NCBI RefSeq assembly: GCF_008386585.1
Contig: NZ_VUOB01000013.1
Span: 61,001-125,000, forward strand
Origin: Solihabitans fulvus
Lineage (GTDB): Bacteria > Actinomycetota > Actinomycetes > Mycobacteriales > Pseudonocardiaceae
Length of the DNA stretch: 64,000 nucleotides
Reading direction: 5' to 3'
In this document: positions 1 through 8,346 of the stretch, piece after piece
Layout of the letters: each line of letters opens with the position of its first letter
How positions within the stretch are numbered: the stretch's first letter is position 1
The notes under the pieces: model-generated
Told to the model about the DNA's origin: nothing
The model's database searches: none
The model's input: the letters and a program-made list of their open reading frames with translations, nothing else
Program-made: the position numbers and the translations under genes

Positions 1-581
1 TCGCGTCGCTGGTGTTCCTCGCCTACGCCGTCGGCGGGGTGTGCTCCGCGCTGGCCGGTCGCGTCGCCGACCGGCTCGGCCGGGTGCCGGTGCTGCTTGG
101 TGCGCTCGCGGTGACCGTGGCAGGCGCGCTCGTCACGCTGCCCGACGCGGTGCCGGCGGTCGCGGTCGGCTTCGCGCTGTTCACCGGCGGCTTCTTCGCC
201 GCGCACTCGGTGGCCAGCGGCTGGGTCGGGGCGCGGGCTCCCGCGCACGCGCGGGGTCAGGCGTCCGGGCTCTACCTCGGCGCCTACTACCTGGGCAGCA
301 GCACGGGCGGCACGGCCGGCAGCGCCGCGTTCGAGGCCTGGGGCTGGGGCGGCCTCGTCGCGGTGTCGGGTGGCTGGCTGGCCGTCGCGGCCCTCGCGGT
401 GCTCGGCGCGCGCACGGCTCAGAAGTCGAGCGGCACGTCGATCGGCTGCCCGGAGGGGGCGAGCGTGGTGTCGCCGATCGTCGGCAGCGTCACCTTGCCA
501 GCGGTGAGCCCCAGCTTGACCGACCGCACGTCCACCGGCACCTCAACGACCACCGCGATCGGGAAGGTCCCGCCGTCGTAG
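1..581 (+). CDS. MFS transporter, C-terminal part
   Basis: This is the C-terminal part of a major facilitator superfamily transporter whose start lies upstream of the window; the frame is open from base 3. About 190 residues are visible, with alternating hydrophobic helices and a GRVADRLGR loop resembling the A-type cytoplasmic loop between helices of an MFS half. The substrate cannot be told. The recognisable membrane part ends near base 418 with an Ala/Leu-rich helix, but no stop occurs there and the frame runs on to 581. The 3' end therefore overlaps the convergent lipoprotein gene by 163 bases. The tail beyond about residue 139 looks like a read-through of antisense lipoprotein sequence and is probably not conserved. 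Confidence 0.75.
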   Translation, partial: ASLVFLAYAVGGVCSALAGRVADRLGRVPVLLGALAVTVAGALVTLPDAVPAVAVGFALFTGGFFAAHSVASGWVGARAPAHARGQASGLYLGAYYLGSSTGGTAGSAAFEAWGWGGLVAVSGGWLAVAALAVLGARTAQKSSGTSIGCPEGASVVSPIVGSVTLPAVSPSLTDRTSTGTSTTTAIGKVPPS

Positions 582-1837
582 CGGACTCCGACCTGCGGGG
601 CCTGCGTGCCGTCCGGCAGCGTCACCGAGATCAGGCTCCTGGTCAGTTCGGCGCCCGGCGCGACGGGCAGGTCCTTGCCCCGCACGCTGAGCTGAATCTC
701 CAGCAACGCCCTGTTCGGCGCCGAGGCCAGCGCCATGGTGTGGCCGTTGGGCGAGCGGACCGGTCGCTGCCGGCCGAACCGGAGCGCGGCGATGCCCAAC
801 TGCCCCTCGGTCGCGCCGGCCGCGGTGGTCGCGGTGATCTGCTGGGTCGCCTTCGGTGTGGTGGCCGTCGAACCCCTGCGCAGCAGCCCGGACGGCGGGG
901 CCGGATCGTGGACGCCGGTCGCCAGCAGCATGCCCTGTTCGAGCGACTGCACGCCGAGCGTGTTGAGCATCAGCCTGTCCGCGGTGGTGCCGATGGGAAC
1001 GGTGTAGACGACGACGATGTTTCCGTTGGCCGGCAGGCGATCCGCCGGCAGCCGCTGGCGTCGGCCTGGGATGTCGAGGGACAGCTCCGACAGCTGCGGC
1101 GCCCAGCCGTCCCAGGTGGGCTGCTGGAACGCGCCCTGGTCCCGGCCCGGCGTCTCGACGTGCAGCCGCAGCACCCGCAGGGCGAGGCCGTTCTCGGGGC
1201 GCAGCGTGCCGTCACCGGTCTGGAAGGACTCCGGGCTGCCCGTGCCGAGGACCTGCGCGGACACCAGGTCGTCGCGCAGCAGTTCGTCGGTCGCCGTCAG
1301 GCCGGTGTGGTCGATCTTGTCGTTGTCCGGCAGCACCGCGAGGAAGTCCGGTCCGGCCTTGCCGCTGCGCAGCTTGGCCGGCTCGTCGAGGTGGCCGTCG
1401 GTGCGCACGAGCGGCCCGACCGGCGTGCTGAAGTCGCCGCTGGCCGGCACCTGAGGGGGCTCCACCTCCAGGCGCACCGCGCCGCTGGTCTGCCCGATCT
1501 GCTTGAGCGGCACGGGAACCCAGTCCGCCGCGAGCGGGCTGCCCGGCACCTGGACCGGGCCGCACCACAGTCGACTGTCCACTTCGGACTCCGCGTCGAC
1601 GCGGGCGAACCAGCAGCTCACCGGGTTGTCGCCGGTGCGCGCCACGAACCCGTAGTTCAGGGTGTAGCTGAAGTCCCGCTCGGCCTGCGTCTGTAGTGCC
1701 TGCGGGTCGACGATCTGTTTGCCGGACATGGTCAACGGCACGGCGGGGTCGCTGCGCGCCGGCGGGGTGGCGCAGCTCGCGACCAGCGCGAGCACCGGGA
1801 GCGCGGCCAGTAAGGCGACCGGCCTACGGTGTGACAC
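419..1837 (-). CDS. Secreted lipoprotein of unknown function
   Basis: The product is a 472-residue protein with a GTG start at 1837. It begins with a short basic stretch (SHRRP), a hydrophobic core, and a lipobox LVASC with Cys near residue 22, so it should be exported, lipid-modified and anchored on the outer face of the cytoplasmic membrane. The mature part is rich in Pro, Thr, Val and Leu and looks beta-rich, with repeated TVPIGT/LSVRGKDLPV-type segments. I recognise no enzymatic motif. It has no obvious operon partner: glgM on the same strand lies 133 bases upstream, and an MFS gene converges on it. The lipoprotein assignment is strong; the function is unknown. Confidence 0.8.
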   Translation of the reverse strand: MSHRRPVALLAALPVLALVASCATPPARSDPAVPLTMSGKQIVDPQALQTQAERDFSYTLNYGFVARTGDNPVSCWFARVDAESEVDSRLWCGPVQVPGSPLAADWVPVPLKQIGQTSGAVRLEVEPPQVPASGDFSTPVGPLVRTDGHLDEPAKLRSGKAGPDFLAVLPDNDKIDHTGLTATDELLRDDLVSAQVLGTGSPESFQTGDGTLRPENGLALRVLRLHVETPGRDQGAFQQPTWDGWAPQLSELSLDIPGRRQRLPADRLPANGNIVVVYTVPIGTTADRLMLNTLGVQSLEQGMLLATGVHDPAPPSGLLRRGSTATTPKATQQITATTAAGATEGQLGIAALRFGRQRPVRSPNGHTMALASAPNRALLEIQLSVRGKDLPVAPGAELTRSLISVTLPDGTQAPQVGVRYDGGTFPIAVVVEVPVDVRSVKLGLTAGKVTLPTIGDTTLAPSGQPIDVPLDF

Positions 1838-1970
1838 GGTTGGCCCCCACGGAGTCGGCGACGAAGCAGTCCGCTCTGTAAGAGGCGTTGACCAGGGTCC
1901 CCGGTTGCCCGCTCGGGATGGTGACCCGGGTCACGTTTCGGAAAAGTGCTGGTAGAGTGGGAAAAACCGC

Positions 1971-3128
1971 TCAAACCGAGCGATACACGGCGACCGTCTG
2001 CTCGGCGACCGAGGCCCAGGAGAACTCCCGCTCGGCGCGCAGCCTGCCGGCCTCGCCCATCGCCTCAGCGCGGGCAGGGTCGGCGAGCAGCTCGTTCACC
2101 GCGTCGGCGAGCCCGGCCTCGTACGCCGGCAGGTCCCGCTCGTCCAGGTGCACCAGCAGACCGGTCTCGCCGTCCTCGACCACCTCGGGAATCCCGCCGA
2201 CGTCGGAGGCGACCACGGCCGTGCCGCACGCCATCGCCTCGAGGTTCACGATGCCGAGCGGCTCGTACACCGAAGGGCAGACGAACACCGTCGCGCGGCT
2301 GAGCACCTGGCGCACCTCGGCAGGCTGGAGCATCCGCTGGACCCAGAACACCCCGGGCCGGGCCGCCGCGAGCGCCGACACCGCGGTCCTGGTCTCCTCG
2401 GCGATCTGCGGGGTGTCCGGCGCGCCAGCGCACAGCACGAGCTGGGCGTCGGGGTCGATCCGGTGCGCGGCCGCGATCAGGTGGCCGACGCCCTTCTGCC
2501 GGGTGATCCGGCCGACGAACGCCACGATCGGCCGGTCGGGGTCGATGCCGAGCCGCACCAGCGCGTCCGTCTCGGTCACCGGGTGGTAGGCGGCGGTGTC
2601 GATGCCGTTGCGGACCACGTGCACCCTGGCCGGGTCCAGCGCGGGGTAGCAGTCCAGCACGTCGGTCCGCATGCCCTCGCTCACCGCGATGATCGCGTCC
2701 GCGGCCTCGTACGCGGTGCGCTCCACCCACGAGGACACCCGGTAGCCGCCGCCGAGCTGCTCGGCCTTCCACGGCCTGCGCGGTTCGAGCGAGTGCGCGG
2801 TGAGCACGTGCGGCACGCCGTGCAGCAGCTTCGCCAGGTGCCCGGCCATGTTCGCGTACCAGGTGTGCGAGTGCACCAGGTCGACGCCGGCCACCGCGGC
2901 GGCCATCTCCAGGTCGACCGAGAGCGTGCGCAGGGCCGCGTTCGCGTGCTCGAGCCCCTGCGCCACGGCGTGCGAGTGCGCGTCGACGCGCGGCCCGCCG
3001 AAGCAGTGCACGTCCACCCCGACCAGCTCCCGCAGTCTCGGCACCAGGAAGCCGACGTGGACGCCCGCCCCGCCGTAGGTCTCCGGCGGATACTCGCGAG
3101 TCAGCAGCCCGATGCGCACAGCAGCCAC
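1971..3128 (-). CDS. glgM: GT4 glycosyltransferase, GlgM/GlgA-type (alpha-maltose-1-phosphate synthase)
   Basis: This 385-residue retaining glycosyltransferase has a GT-B fold. In mycobacteria the ortholog (Rv1212c) joins ADP-glucose to glucose-1-phosphate to make maltose-1-phosphate for alpha-glucan synthesis by GlgE, although it was long annotated as glycogen synthase GlgA. Visible family motifs are the N-terminal TREYPPETYGGAG loop, a GRITRQKG segment in the middle, and the C-terminal EPLGIVNLEAMACG motif, which contains the nucleotide-sugar-binding E-x7-E pattern. I chose the GTG at 3128 because AGAAGG lies 8 bases upstream; another GTG at 3119 is possible. It is divergent from glgC, the ADP-glucose source, with 125 bases between them, as in mycobacteria. 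GlgM rather than GlgA activity is inferred from length (about 387 residues in the family) and neighbourhood. Confidence 0.9.
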   Translation of the reverse strand: MAAVRIGLLTREYPPETYGGAGVHVGFLVPRLRELVGVDVHCFGGPRVDAHSHAVAQGLEHANAALRTLSVDLEMAAAVAGVDLVHSHTWYANMAGHLAKLLHGVPHVLTAHSLEPRRPWKAEQLGGGYRVSSWVERTAYEAADAIIAVSEGMRTDVLDCYPALDPARVHVVRNGIDTAAYHPVTETDALVRLGIDPDRPIVAFVGRITRQKGVGHLIAAAHRIDPDAQLVLCAGAPDTPQIAEETRTAVSALAAARPGVFWVQRMLQPAEVRQVLSRATVFVCPSVYEPLGIVNLEAMACGTAVVASDVGGIPEVVEDGETGLLVHLDERDLPAYEAGLADAVNELLADPARAEAMGEAGRLRAEREFSWASVAEQTVAVYRSV

Positions 3129-3253
3129 GTTAGTGGCCTTCTGCGCCGAATCGCGTACTGCATGCGGCACTCGGGTGAACGCTCCGCCAACCGGAGGTGC
3201 GCCCGGCCCCTGTCGGTGGCCGAGGCTGACGTGCCCGGATAGGGTCACATCTC

Positions 3254-4468
3254 GTGAAGGGGCAGCCGAACGTCCTCGGGATCGTGCTTGCCGGCGGTGA
3301 AGGCAAGAGGCTGTGGCCACTGACGGCCGACCGGGCCAAGCCCGCGGTCCCGTTCGGTGGCAACTACCGGCTCGTCGACTTCGTGCTGTCCAACCTCGTC
3401 AACGCGGGCTTCGCGCGGCTGTGCGTGCTCACCCAGTACAAGTCCCACTCGCTGGACCGGCACATCTCCACGACCTGGCGGCTGTCCAGCGTGCTCGGGC
3501 AGTACATCACCCCGGTGCCGGCGCAGCAGCGGCTCGGCCCGCGCTGGTACACCGGCAGCGCCGACGCGATCTTCCAGTCGCTGAACCTGGTGCACGACGA
3601 GAAACCCGACCACATAGCGGTGTTCGGCGCCGACCACGTGTACCGGATGGACCCGGCGCAGATGGTCGCCCAGCACGTCGACAGCGGCGCGGGCGTGACC
3701 GTGGCCGGCATCCGGGTGCCGCGCGCGGAGGCCAAGGCGTTCGGCTGCATCGACTCCGACGACCAGGGCAGGATCACCCGCTTCCTGGAGAAGCCGGCCG
3801 ACCCGCCGCACGTGCCCGGCGACCCCGAGGTCACCTTCGCGTCCATGGGCAACTACGTGTTCACCACCGAGGCGCTGCTCGAGGCGCTGCGCGCGGACGC
3901 GGCCAACCCGGACTCCGTGCACGACATGGGCGGCGACATCATTCCGATGCTGGTGGAGGAGAACCGCGCGAACGTCTACGACTTCGACGACAACGAGGTG
4001 CCGGGGGCGACCGAGCGGGACCGCGGCTACTGGCGCGACGTCGGGACCCTGGACGCCTACTACGAGGCGCACATGGACCTCGTGTCCGTGCACCCCGTCT
4101 TCAACCTCTACAACCAGGCGTGGCCGATCCGCACCGCGACGCCCCCGCTGCCGCCTGCCAAGTTCGTCGCGGGTGGCAGCGCGGAGGACTCGATGGTCGG
4201 CCCTGGCTCGATCATCACCGGGTCGGTGCGCAACTCGGTGGTCAGCTCCGACGTGGTGGTCGAGGCCGGCGCGGTCGTGCAGGGCTCGGTGCTGCTGCCC
4301 GGCGTGCGGGTCGGCCGCAACGCCGTGGTGCGGCGGGCGATCCTGGACAAGAACGTGGTCGTCGCCGAGGGCGCGCTGATCGGCGTCGACGCCGAACAGG
4401 ACCGCGAGCGGCACACCGTCAGCGCGGGCGGCGTCGTGGTGCTCGGCAAGGGCGTCCGCGCGGAGTAG
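3254..4468 (+). CDS. glgC: Glucose-1-phosphate adenylyltransferase (ADP-glucose pyrophosphorylase)
   Basis: This 404-residue enzyme makes ADP-glucose from glucose-1-phosphate and ATP, the activated donor for glycogen and maltose-1-phosphate synthesis. The N-terminal nucleotidyltransferase domain carries [13 protein letters not shown] (residues about 12-24), the substrate-binding segment [13 protein letters not shown], the metal-binding GADHVYRMD, and SMGNYVF. The C-terminal third shows hexapeptide-like left-handed beta-helix repeats ([19 protein letters not shown] and following). The length is normal for bacterial GlgC. It starts at a GTG, 125 bases from the divergent glgM start, so both genes probably share a control region. 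Confidence 0.95.
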   Translation: MKGQPNVLGIVLAGGEGKRLWPLTADRAKPAVPFGGNYRLVDFVLSNLVNAGFARLCVLTQYKSHSLDRHISTTWRLSSVLGQYITPVPAQQRLGPRWYTGSADAIFQSLNLVHDEKPDHIAVFGADHVYRMDPAQMVAQHVDSGAGVTVAGIRVPRAEAKAFGCIDSDDQGRITRFLEKPADPPHVPGDPEVTFASMGNYVFTTEALLEALRADAANPDSVHDMGGDIIPMLVEENRANVYDFDDNEVPGATERDRGYWRDVGTLDAYYEAHMDLVSVHPVFNLYNQAWPIRTATPPLPPAKFVAGGSAEDSMVGPGSIITGSVRNSVVSSDVVVEAGAVVQGSVLLPGVRVGRNAVVRRAILDKNVVVAEGALIGVDAEQDRERHTVSAGGVVVLGKGVRAE

Positions 4469-4634
4469 ACCGGCCCTGCGCACGGAGTGGGCCGACCCTG
4501 CGCGTGGTGCGACGTAAGAAGACGTAAGAAAACGCAAGCGGCCGTCCGAACCTGTGCGGCGCGACGAAAGTAGACGGCGGAGTTCGAACCGACGAACGTT
4601 GTGGCCGCACCGAGCGCGACACCACGATGGCGCA

Positions 4635-5930
4635 GTGCGACTGGACAACCGTTCGAACCGGCGCGTGCTGCTCCGCGCCGGGTTGGCTCTCGCTGCCGCG
4701 CTCGCCGTGGCCGTGCCGGCGACCGCGGCCGCCAGCACCACCGCCCAGCCGATCCAGATCGCACTGCCGGCGCCGACCGGCGGCCACCAGGTCGGCACCG
4801 GCTCGCTGCACCTGGTCGACCAGACCCGCGCCGATCCCTGGCGCCAGGACCGCCGCCGCGAACTGATGGTCACCATCAGCTACCCGTCGCGCCACATGGA
4901 CTCCGCCCCGCGCGCCGACTGGCTGACCCCGGGGATTGGCTCCGTCGTCCAGGCCCTCGCCGCAGCCGCCCCGCTGAACGTCCCCTCGGGAGCGGTGGAC
5001 TGGACCGCGACGAAGCGTTGGGCGAGCCAGGACACCCCGGTCGATCGCCGGCACGGCCCGTGGCCCGTGGTGCTGTTCTCGCCGGGATTCGGCGTGCCGA
5101 GGGAGCTCGACACGCTGCTGACCGACGACCTGGCCAGCCGCGGCTACGTGGTGGTCTCGATGTCGCACACCTACGAGTCCAGCGGCGTCGAGTTCCCCGG
5201 CGGCCGCGTGGAGACCGCGCTGGTGGCCGACAACAAGCCGGAGACGATGAAGACCGCGATCGACGTCAGGGTCGCGGACGCGCGGTTCGTGCTCGACGAG
5301 CTGACCCGCCTCAACGCCGGCGCGAACCCCGACGCGGAACACCGGCAGCTGCCACCGGGCCTGCGCGGCGCGCTGGACCTGTCCAGGGTGGGCATGTTCG
5401 GCCACTCCTACGGTGGTTACACCTCCGGCGAGACCATGTACCAGGACGGCAGGATCGCCGCAGGCGTCAACCTCGACGGCTCCATGGCGTACGGCTTCGG
5501 CACGGACGGCAGCCCGTACCTGCCGGGCGAGGTGACCAAACACGGCCTCGACCGGCCGTTCATGCTGATGGGCTCGACCTACACGGACCCGACGACCGGG
5601 CAGAAGGTGCAGCACAGCCACCTGCCCGACGGCGGGGACCGGTCCTGGGCCGACTTCTGGGGCAACCAGCGAGGCTGGAAGCGGGACTTCACGCTGACGC
5701 AGGGCGCGCACCACAGCTACACCGACAACCAGGCCGTCCTGCCGCAGCTCGGCTCGCTGATCCCGCAGGCGGTGCGGGAGGTGTTCATCGGCACCGTCGA
5801 TCCGGCCCGTTCCCTTGCCGCGCAACACGAGTACCTCGCGTCGTTCTTCGACCGCTTCCTGCGCGGCTGCGACAACCACCTGCTCGACGGCCCGTCCCCG
5901 AGCTACCCGGAGCTGACCTTCCAGGGTTGA
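4635..5930 (+). CDS. Secreted alpha/beta hydrolase, PAF-acetylhydrolase-like
   Basis: The product is a predicted exported alpha/beta hydrolase of about 431 residues. After a short polar start (VRLDNRSNRR) a hydrophobic stretch ends in ATAAAS, which reads as a signal peptide; the RR pair just before it allows Tat export but is not a full twin-arginine motif. The nucleophile elbow GHSYGG is near residue 255. The upstream SPGFG segment resembles an oxyanion-hole loop, and a late HHSYTD segment is a candidate catalytic His. Similarity in layout to plasma/intracellular type II PAF-acetylhydrolases suggests a lipase or esterase; the substrate is unknown. I chose the GTG at 4635 because it places the signal peptide at the N terminus, although no good ribosome binding site is visible. 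Confidence 0.8.
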   Translation: MRLDNRSNRRVLLRAGLALAAALAVAVPATAAASTTAQPIQIALPAPTGGHQVGTGSLHLVDQTRADPWRQDRRRELMVTISYPSRHMDSAPRADWLTPGIGSVVQALAAAAPLNVPSGAVDWTATKRWASQDTPVDRRHGPWPVVLFSPGFGVPRELDTLLTDDLASRGYVVVSMSHTYESSGVEFPGGRVETALVADNKPETMKTAIDVRVADARFVLDELTRLNAGANPDAEHRQLPPGLRGALDLSRVGMFGHSYGGYTSGETMYQDGRIAAGVNLDGSMAYGFGTDGSPYLPGEVTKHGLDRPFMLMGSTYTDPTTGQKVQHSHLPDGGDRSWADFWGNQRGWKRDFTLTQGAHHSYTDNQAVLPQLGSLIPQAVREVFIGTVDPARSLAAQHEYLASFFDRFLRGCDNHLLDGPSPSYPELTFQG

Positions 5931-6004
5931 CCTTCTGGGGCAGACCCGGCGCCGCGCACACCCATCGCGTAGCCACGACTCGGGAGTCGCGTAGCCGCGC
6001 GACC

Positions 6005-6655
6005 TCAGGACAGCTTGGCCGCGACCAGCAGCCCGTCCCCGAGCGGCAGCAGCACCGGCACCAGCCGGTCGTCGTCCCGGACGCTGCGGGCGACCTCGCG
6101 CAGCGCCATCGTCTCGGGGTCCCGGATGCCGGGCTCGGCCACCCGGCCGCCCCACAGCATGTTGTCGAACGCGAGCACGCCGCCCGGCCGCAGCAGCCGG
6201 ATGCCGTGTTCGAGGTACCTCGGGTACTCGGTCTTGATCGCATCGACGAACACCAGGTCGTAGCCCGCGTCGGTGAGCCTGGGCAGCACGTCCAGCGCCT
6301 GGCCCATGATCAGCCTGGTGCGGCCGACCGCGACGCCGGCCTCGGTGAACGCCTGCCGGGCGGCCCGCTGGTTCGCGGGCTCGACGTCGATCGAGGTGAG
6401 CACGCCATCCTGGGCCATCCCGCCGAGCAGGCACAGGCCGCTGACCCCGGCCCCCGTCCCGACCTCGACGACGGCCCTGGCCTGCAACGACGCGGCCAGG
6501 AACCGCAGCGCGGCACCGCCGCCGGACCCGATCGCCGTGCAGCCGAGGTCGGCGCTCCGCCGCCTCGCCCCCGTGAGCACCTCGTCCTCGGGGAGGTAGT
6601 GCTCGACGTAGTCCCGGACCACGTGGGCTCCGGTGCTGGACGGTTCGGGTGTCAC
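6005..6655 (-). CDS. SAM-dependent O-methyltransferase (family 3, Rv1220c-like)
   Basis: This 216-residue Rossmann-fold methyltransferase is of the class I O-methyltransferase family 3 type. Motif I is VVEVGTGAGVSGLCL, followed by LTSIDVEP (the acidic residue that binds the SAM ribose), VFVDAIKTEYPRYLE (metal/catalytic Asp region, as in caffeoyl-CoA and catechol methyltransferases), and GGVLAFDNMLWGG. The substrate is unknown. I chose the GTG at 6655, giving VTPEPSSTG, because the longer upstream reading has no recognisable sequence. It is divergent from sigE, exactly as Rv1220c is from sigE in M. tuberculosis, and the 277-base gap holds the sigE control region. Confidence 0.9.
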   Translation of the reverse strand: MTPEPSSTGAHVVRDYVEHYLPEDEVLTGARRRSADLGCTAIGSGGGAALRFLAASLQARAVVEVGTGAGVSGLCLLGGMAQDGVLTSIDVEPANQRAARQAFTEAGVAVGRTRLIMGQALDVLPRLTDAGYDLVFVDAIKTEYPRYLEHGIRLLRPGGVLAFDNMLWGGRVAEPGIRDPETMALREVARSVRDDDRLVPVLLPLGDGLLVAAKLS

Positions 6656-6857
6656 AGCTGTGGAGATTAGCGCCGCAGCGGGTGATTCCGGGTGAACCCG
6701 CCCTGAAGGGCAGGCAAGCGGGAAACGGTGTGGCGCGCGCCTCAGCACCCGGCCCAATTTCTCAGGTTGCTCTCAGCCCACTCTGAGGGTCGCCATATGG
6801 GAGCAGGACACAGTTGCCCCAACGTCACGATTCGCGGTGTCGACAGTCTCAGGAGGG

Positions 6858-6883
6858 GGAACACCGGAGACCGGGCCCGCGTT
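6858..6883 (+). promoter_or_regulatory. Possible ECF-type promoter of sigE
   Basis: GGAAC at 6858-6862 and CGTT at 6880-6883 are separated by 17 bases, resembling the GGAAC/CGTT promoter elements recognised by SigE-type ECF factors. They lie about 50 bases before the sigE start, which would suit autoregulation. This is pattern matching only; no transcript evidence is available. Confidence 0.35.
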
Positions 6884-6932
6884 GAAGCCGTAGACAGGGC
6901 GTTCCCGCCCGTTGGAGGTGCCTTACCGCCCG

Positions 6933-7535
6933 ATGCGCACGCAGCCGACTTCGCCGGCGTCGACCGCCGAGCCCACCATGCCGACCGTCGCTCCCATCGA
7001 GACGGCCGACTGGACGCCGCCGTCCTGGGACGAGGTCGTACGCGAACACGCCGACCGGGTGTACCGGCTGGCCTACCGCCTCACCGGTAACCAGCACGAC
7101 GCCGAGGACCTCACCCAGGAGACCTTCATCAGGGTCTTCCGCTCGCTTGCCTCCTACAAGCCGGGCACCTTCGAGGGCTGGCTGCACCGGATCACCACCA
7201 ACCTCTTCCTCGACATGGCGCGCCGACGCACCCGGCTGCGCATGGAGGGGCTGCCCGAGGACACCGACCGGCTGGTCGGCGACGACCCGAGCCCGGAGCA
7301 GGTCTACTCGGACACCCACCTCGACCCCGACCTCCAGGCCGCGCTGGACGAGCTTCCGCCGGAGTTCCGCGCCGCAGTTGTCCTGTGTGACGTGGAAGGT
7401 CTCTCCTACGAGGAGATCGGTGCCACTCTCGACGTAAAACTGGGTACCGTGAGAAGCAGGATCCATCGGGGTCGCCAGGCCCTGAGGGCAGCCTTGGAAC
7501 GCCGTCGAGAGCTTGCTCGGGAGGACTCTGCATGA
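6933..7535 (+). CDS. sigE: ECF RNA polymerase sigma factor, SigE-like
   Basis: This group 4 sigma factor of about 200 residues directs RNA polymerase to envelope- and heat-stress promoters. Region 2 is clear ([18 protein letters not shown], then [17 protein letters not shown] and [18 protein letters not shown] for promoter melting and -10 recognition). Region 4 follows near the C terminus ([41 protein letters not shown]) as the -35 binding helix-turn-helix. The start is uncertain: TTG 6912, GTG 6918, ATG 6933 and ATG 6978 are all in frame. I chose 6933 for the GGAGG at 6914-6918. The gene overlaps rseA by ATGA and is followed by htrA, the same stress-control order as in M. tuberculosis. Confidence 0.92.
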   Translation: MRTQPTSPASTAEPTMPTVAPIETADWTPPSWDEVVREHADRVYRLAYRLTGNQHDAEDLTQETFIRVFRSLASYKPGTFEGWLHRITTNLFLDMARRRTRLRMEGLPEDTDRLVGDDPSPEQVYSDTHLDPDLQAALDELPPEFRAAVVLCDVEGLSYEEIGATLDVKLGTVRSRIHRGRQALRAALERRRELAREDSA

Positions 7536-8257
7536 CCGATCCGCGTGGGTGGAGCCTTCCGGAGCAGCACCTCCTTCCGGACGTGGTGGTCGCCTTCGTC
7601 GACGGAGAGCTGTCGCGGGTGGCCCACGGCCGGGCGTCCGCGCATCTCGAACGGTGCCCGTTCTGCGCTGCTGAGGCCCAGTACCAGCAGCAGGCGCGGG
7701 CCGCCGTGCGCACGGCGGAGATGCCTTGCGCGCCGGCCAACCTGTTGGACAATCTGCGGGCCATCCCGCAGGAGGCCGAGCTGCCCGGCATGCCGGACGG
7801 CCTCGCGGTCACCGAGGACGGCCAGCTCGTCACGGTGCTGCGGCAGGAGGGCGGCGAGCGTCGGGGCAGGTTCGGCTCCGGCCGCGTGCTCGGCGACACG
7901 ACACCGCTCGGTGACACCGCGCCGCTTGGCGACGGTCCCGCGGTGCTTGGCGGCCAGCGCCGGTTCGGCAGCCGCCGAACCAGGCACGGCGCCGGCGTCG
8001 TCGTGTCCGGGCTGATGCTGGGCGCGCTCGCGCTGGTCGCCCCGCACAGCGGCGGGTCGCTGACCGCCGACCAGGCGCCGACCCCGGATCGTTCGGCCGC
8101 CGTGCGCGGCGCGGACTCCGACGACCTTGGCAGGGCCAACCGCCGGCAGGACCAGCAGGTCGCCCGGCCAACATCCTCGGTACCGGTGGCCACCCCGGTC
8201 GACCTCGTGTCGAGCCCGGCCGCCGGCGGTCGCGCCTTCGCCGTCGCCGCGCGCTGA
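7532..8257 (+). CDS. rseA: Anti-sigma factor with zinc-binding domain, RseA-like
   Basis: This 241-residue protein should hold SigE inactive at the membrane. The N-terminal anti-sigma domain contains H38-x3-C42-x2-C45 (HLERCPFC), the ZAS zinc/redox motif. Near residues 153-172 there is one hydrophobic segment ([16 protein letters not shown]) that may be a membrane anchor, followed by a hydrophilic Ala/Pro/Arg-rich tail. Its start codon overlaps the sigE stop (ATGA), implying translational coupling and matched stoichiometry. The length exceeds that of the mycobacterial RseA, and the middle part (residues about 100-140) is a low-complexity Gly/Asp/Thr repeat ([15 protein letters not shown]). 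Confidence 0.9.
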   Translation: MTDPRGWSLPEQHLLPDVVVAFVDGELSRVAHGRASAHLERCPFCAAEAQYQQQARAAVRTAEMPCAPANLLDNLRAIPQEAELPGMPDGLAVTEDGQLVTVLRQEGGERRGRFGSGRVLGDTTPLGDTAPLGDGPAVLGGQRRFGSRRTRHGAGVVVSGLMLGALALVAPHSGGSLTADQAPTPDRSAAVRGADSDDLGRANRRQDQQVARPTSSVPVATPVDLVSSPAAGGRAFAVAAR

Positions 8258-8346
8258 GCGCCACGCCAGCACGTACGGGGACTTCACCGTGTGGCAGGCA
8301 GGCTTAGGCTTCTCCAGGGAGTAGCCATCTTCAGCGACGGGGACCG

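Noticed and set aside
1971..3128. Classical glycogen synthase GlgA
   Set aside because: The GT4-type length (about 385) and the neighbourhood with glgC match mycobacterial GlgM, so maltose-1-phosphate synthesis is the better reading, although older annotations call it GlgA.
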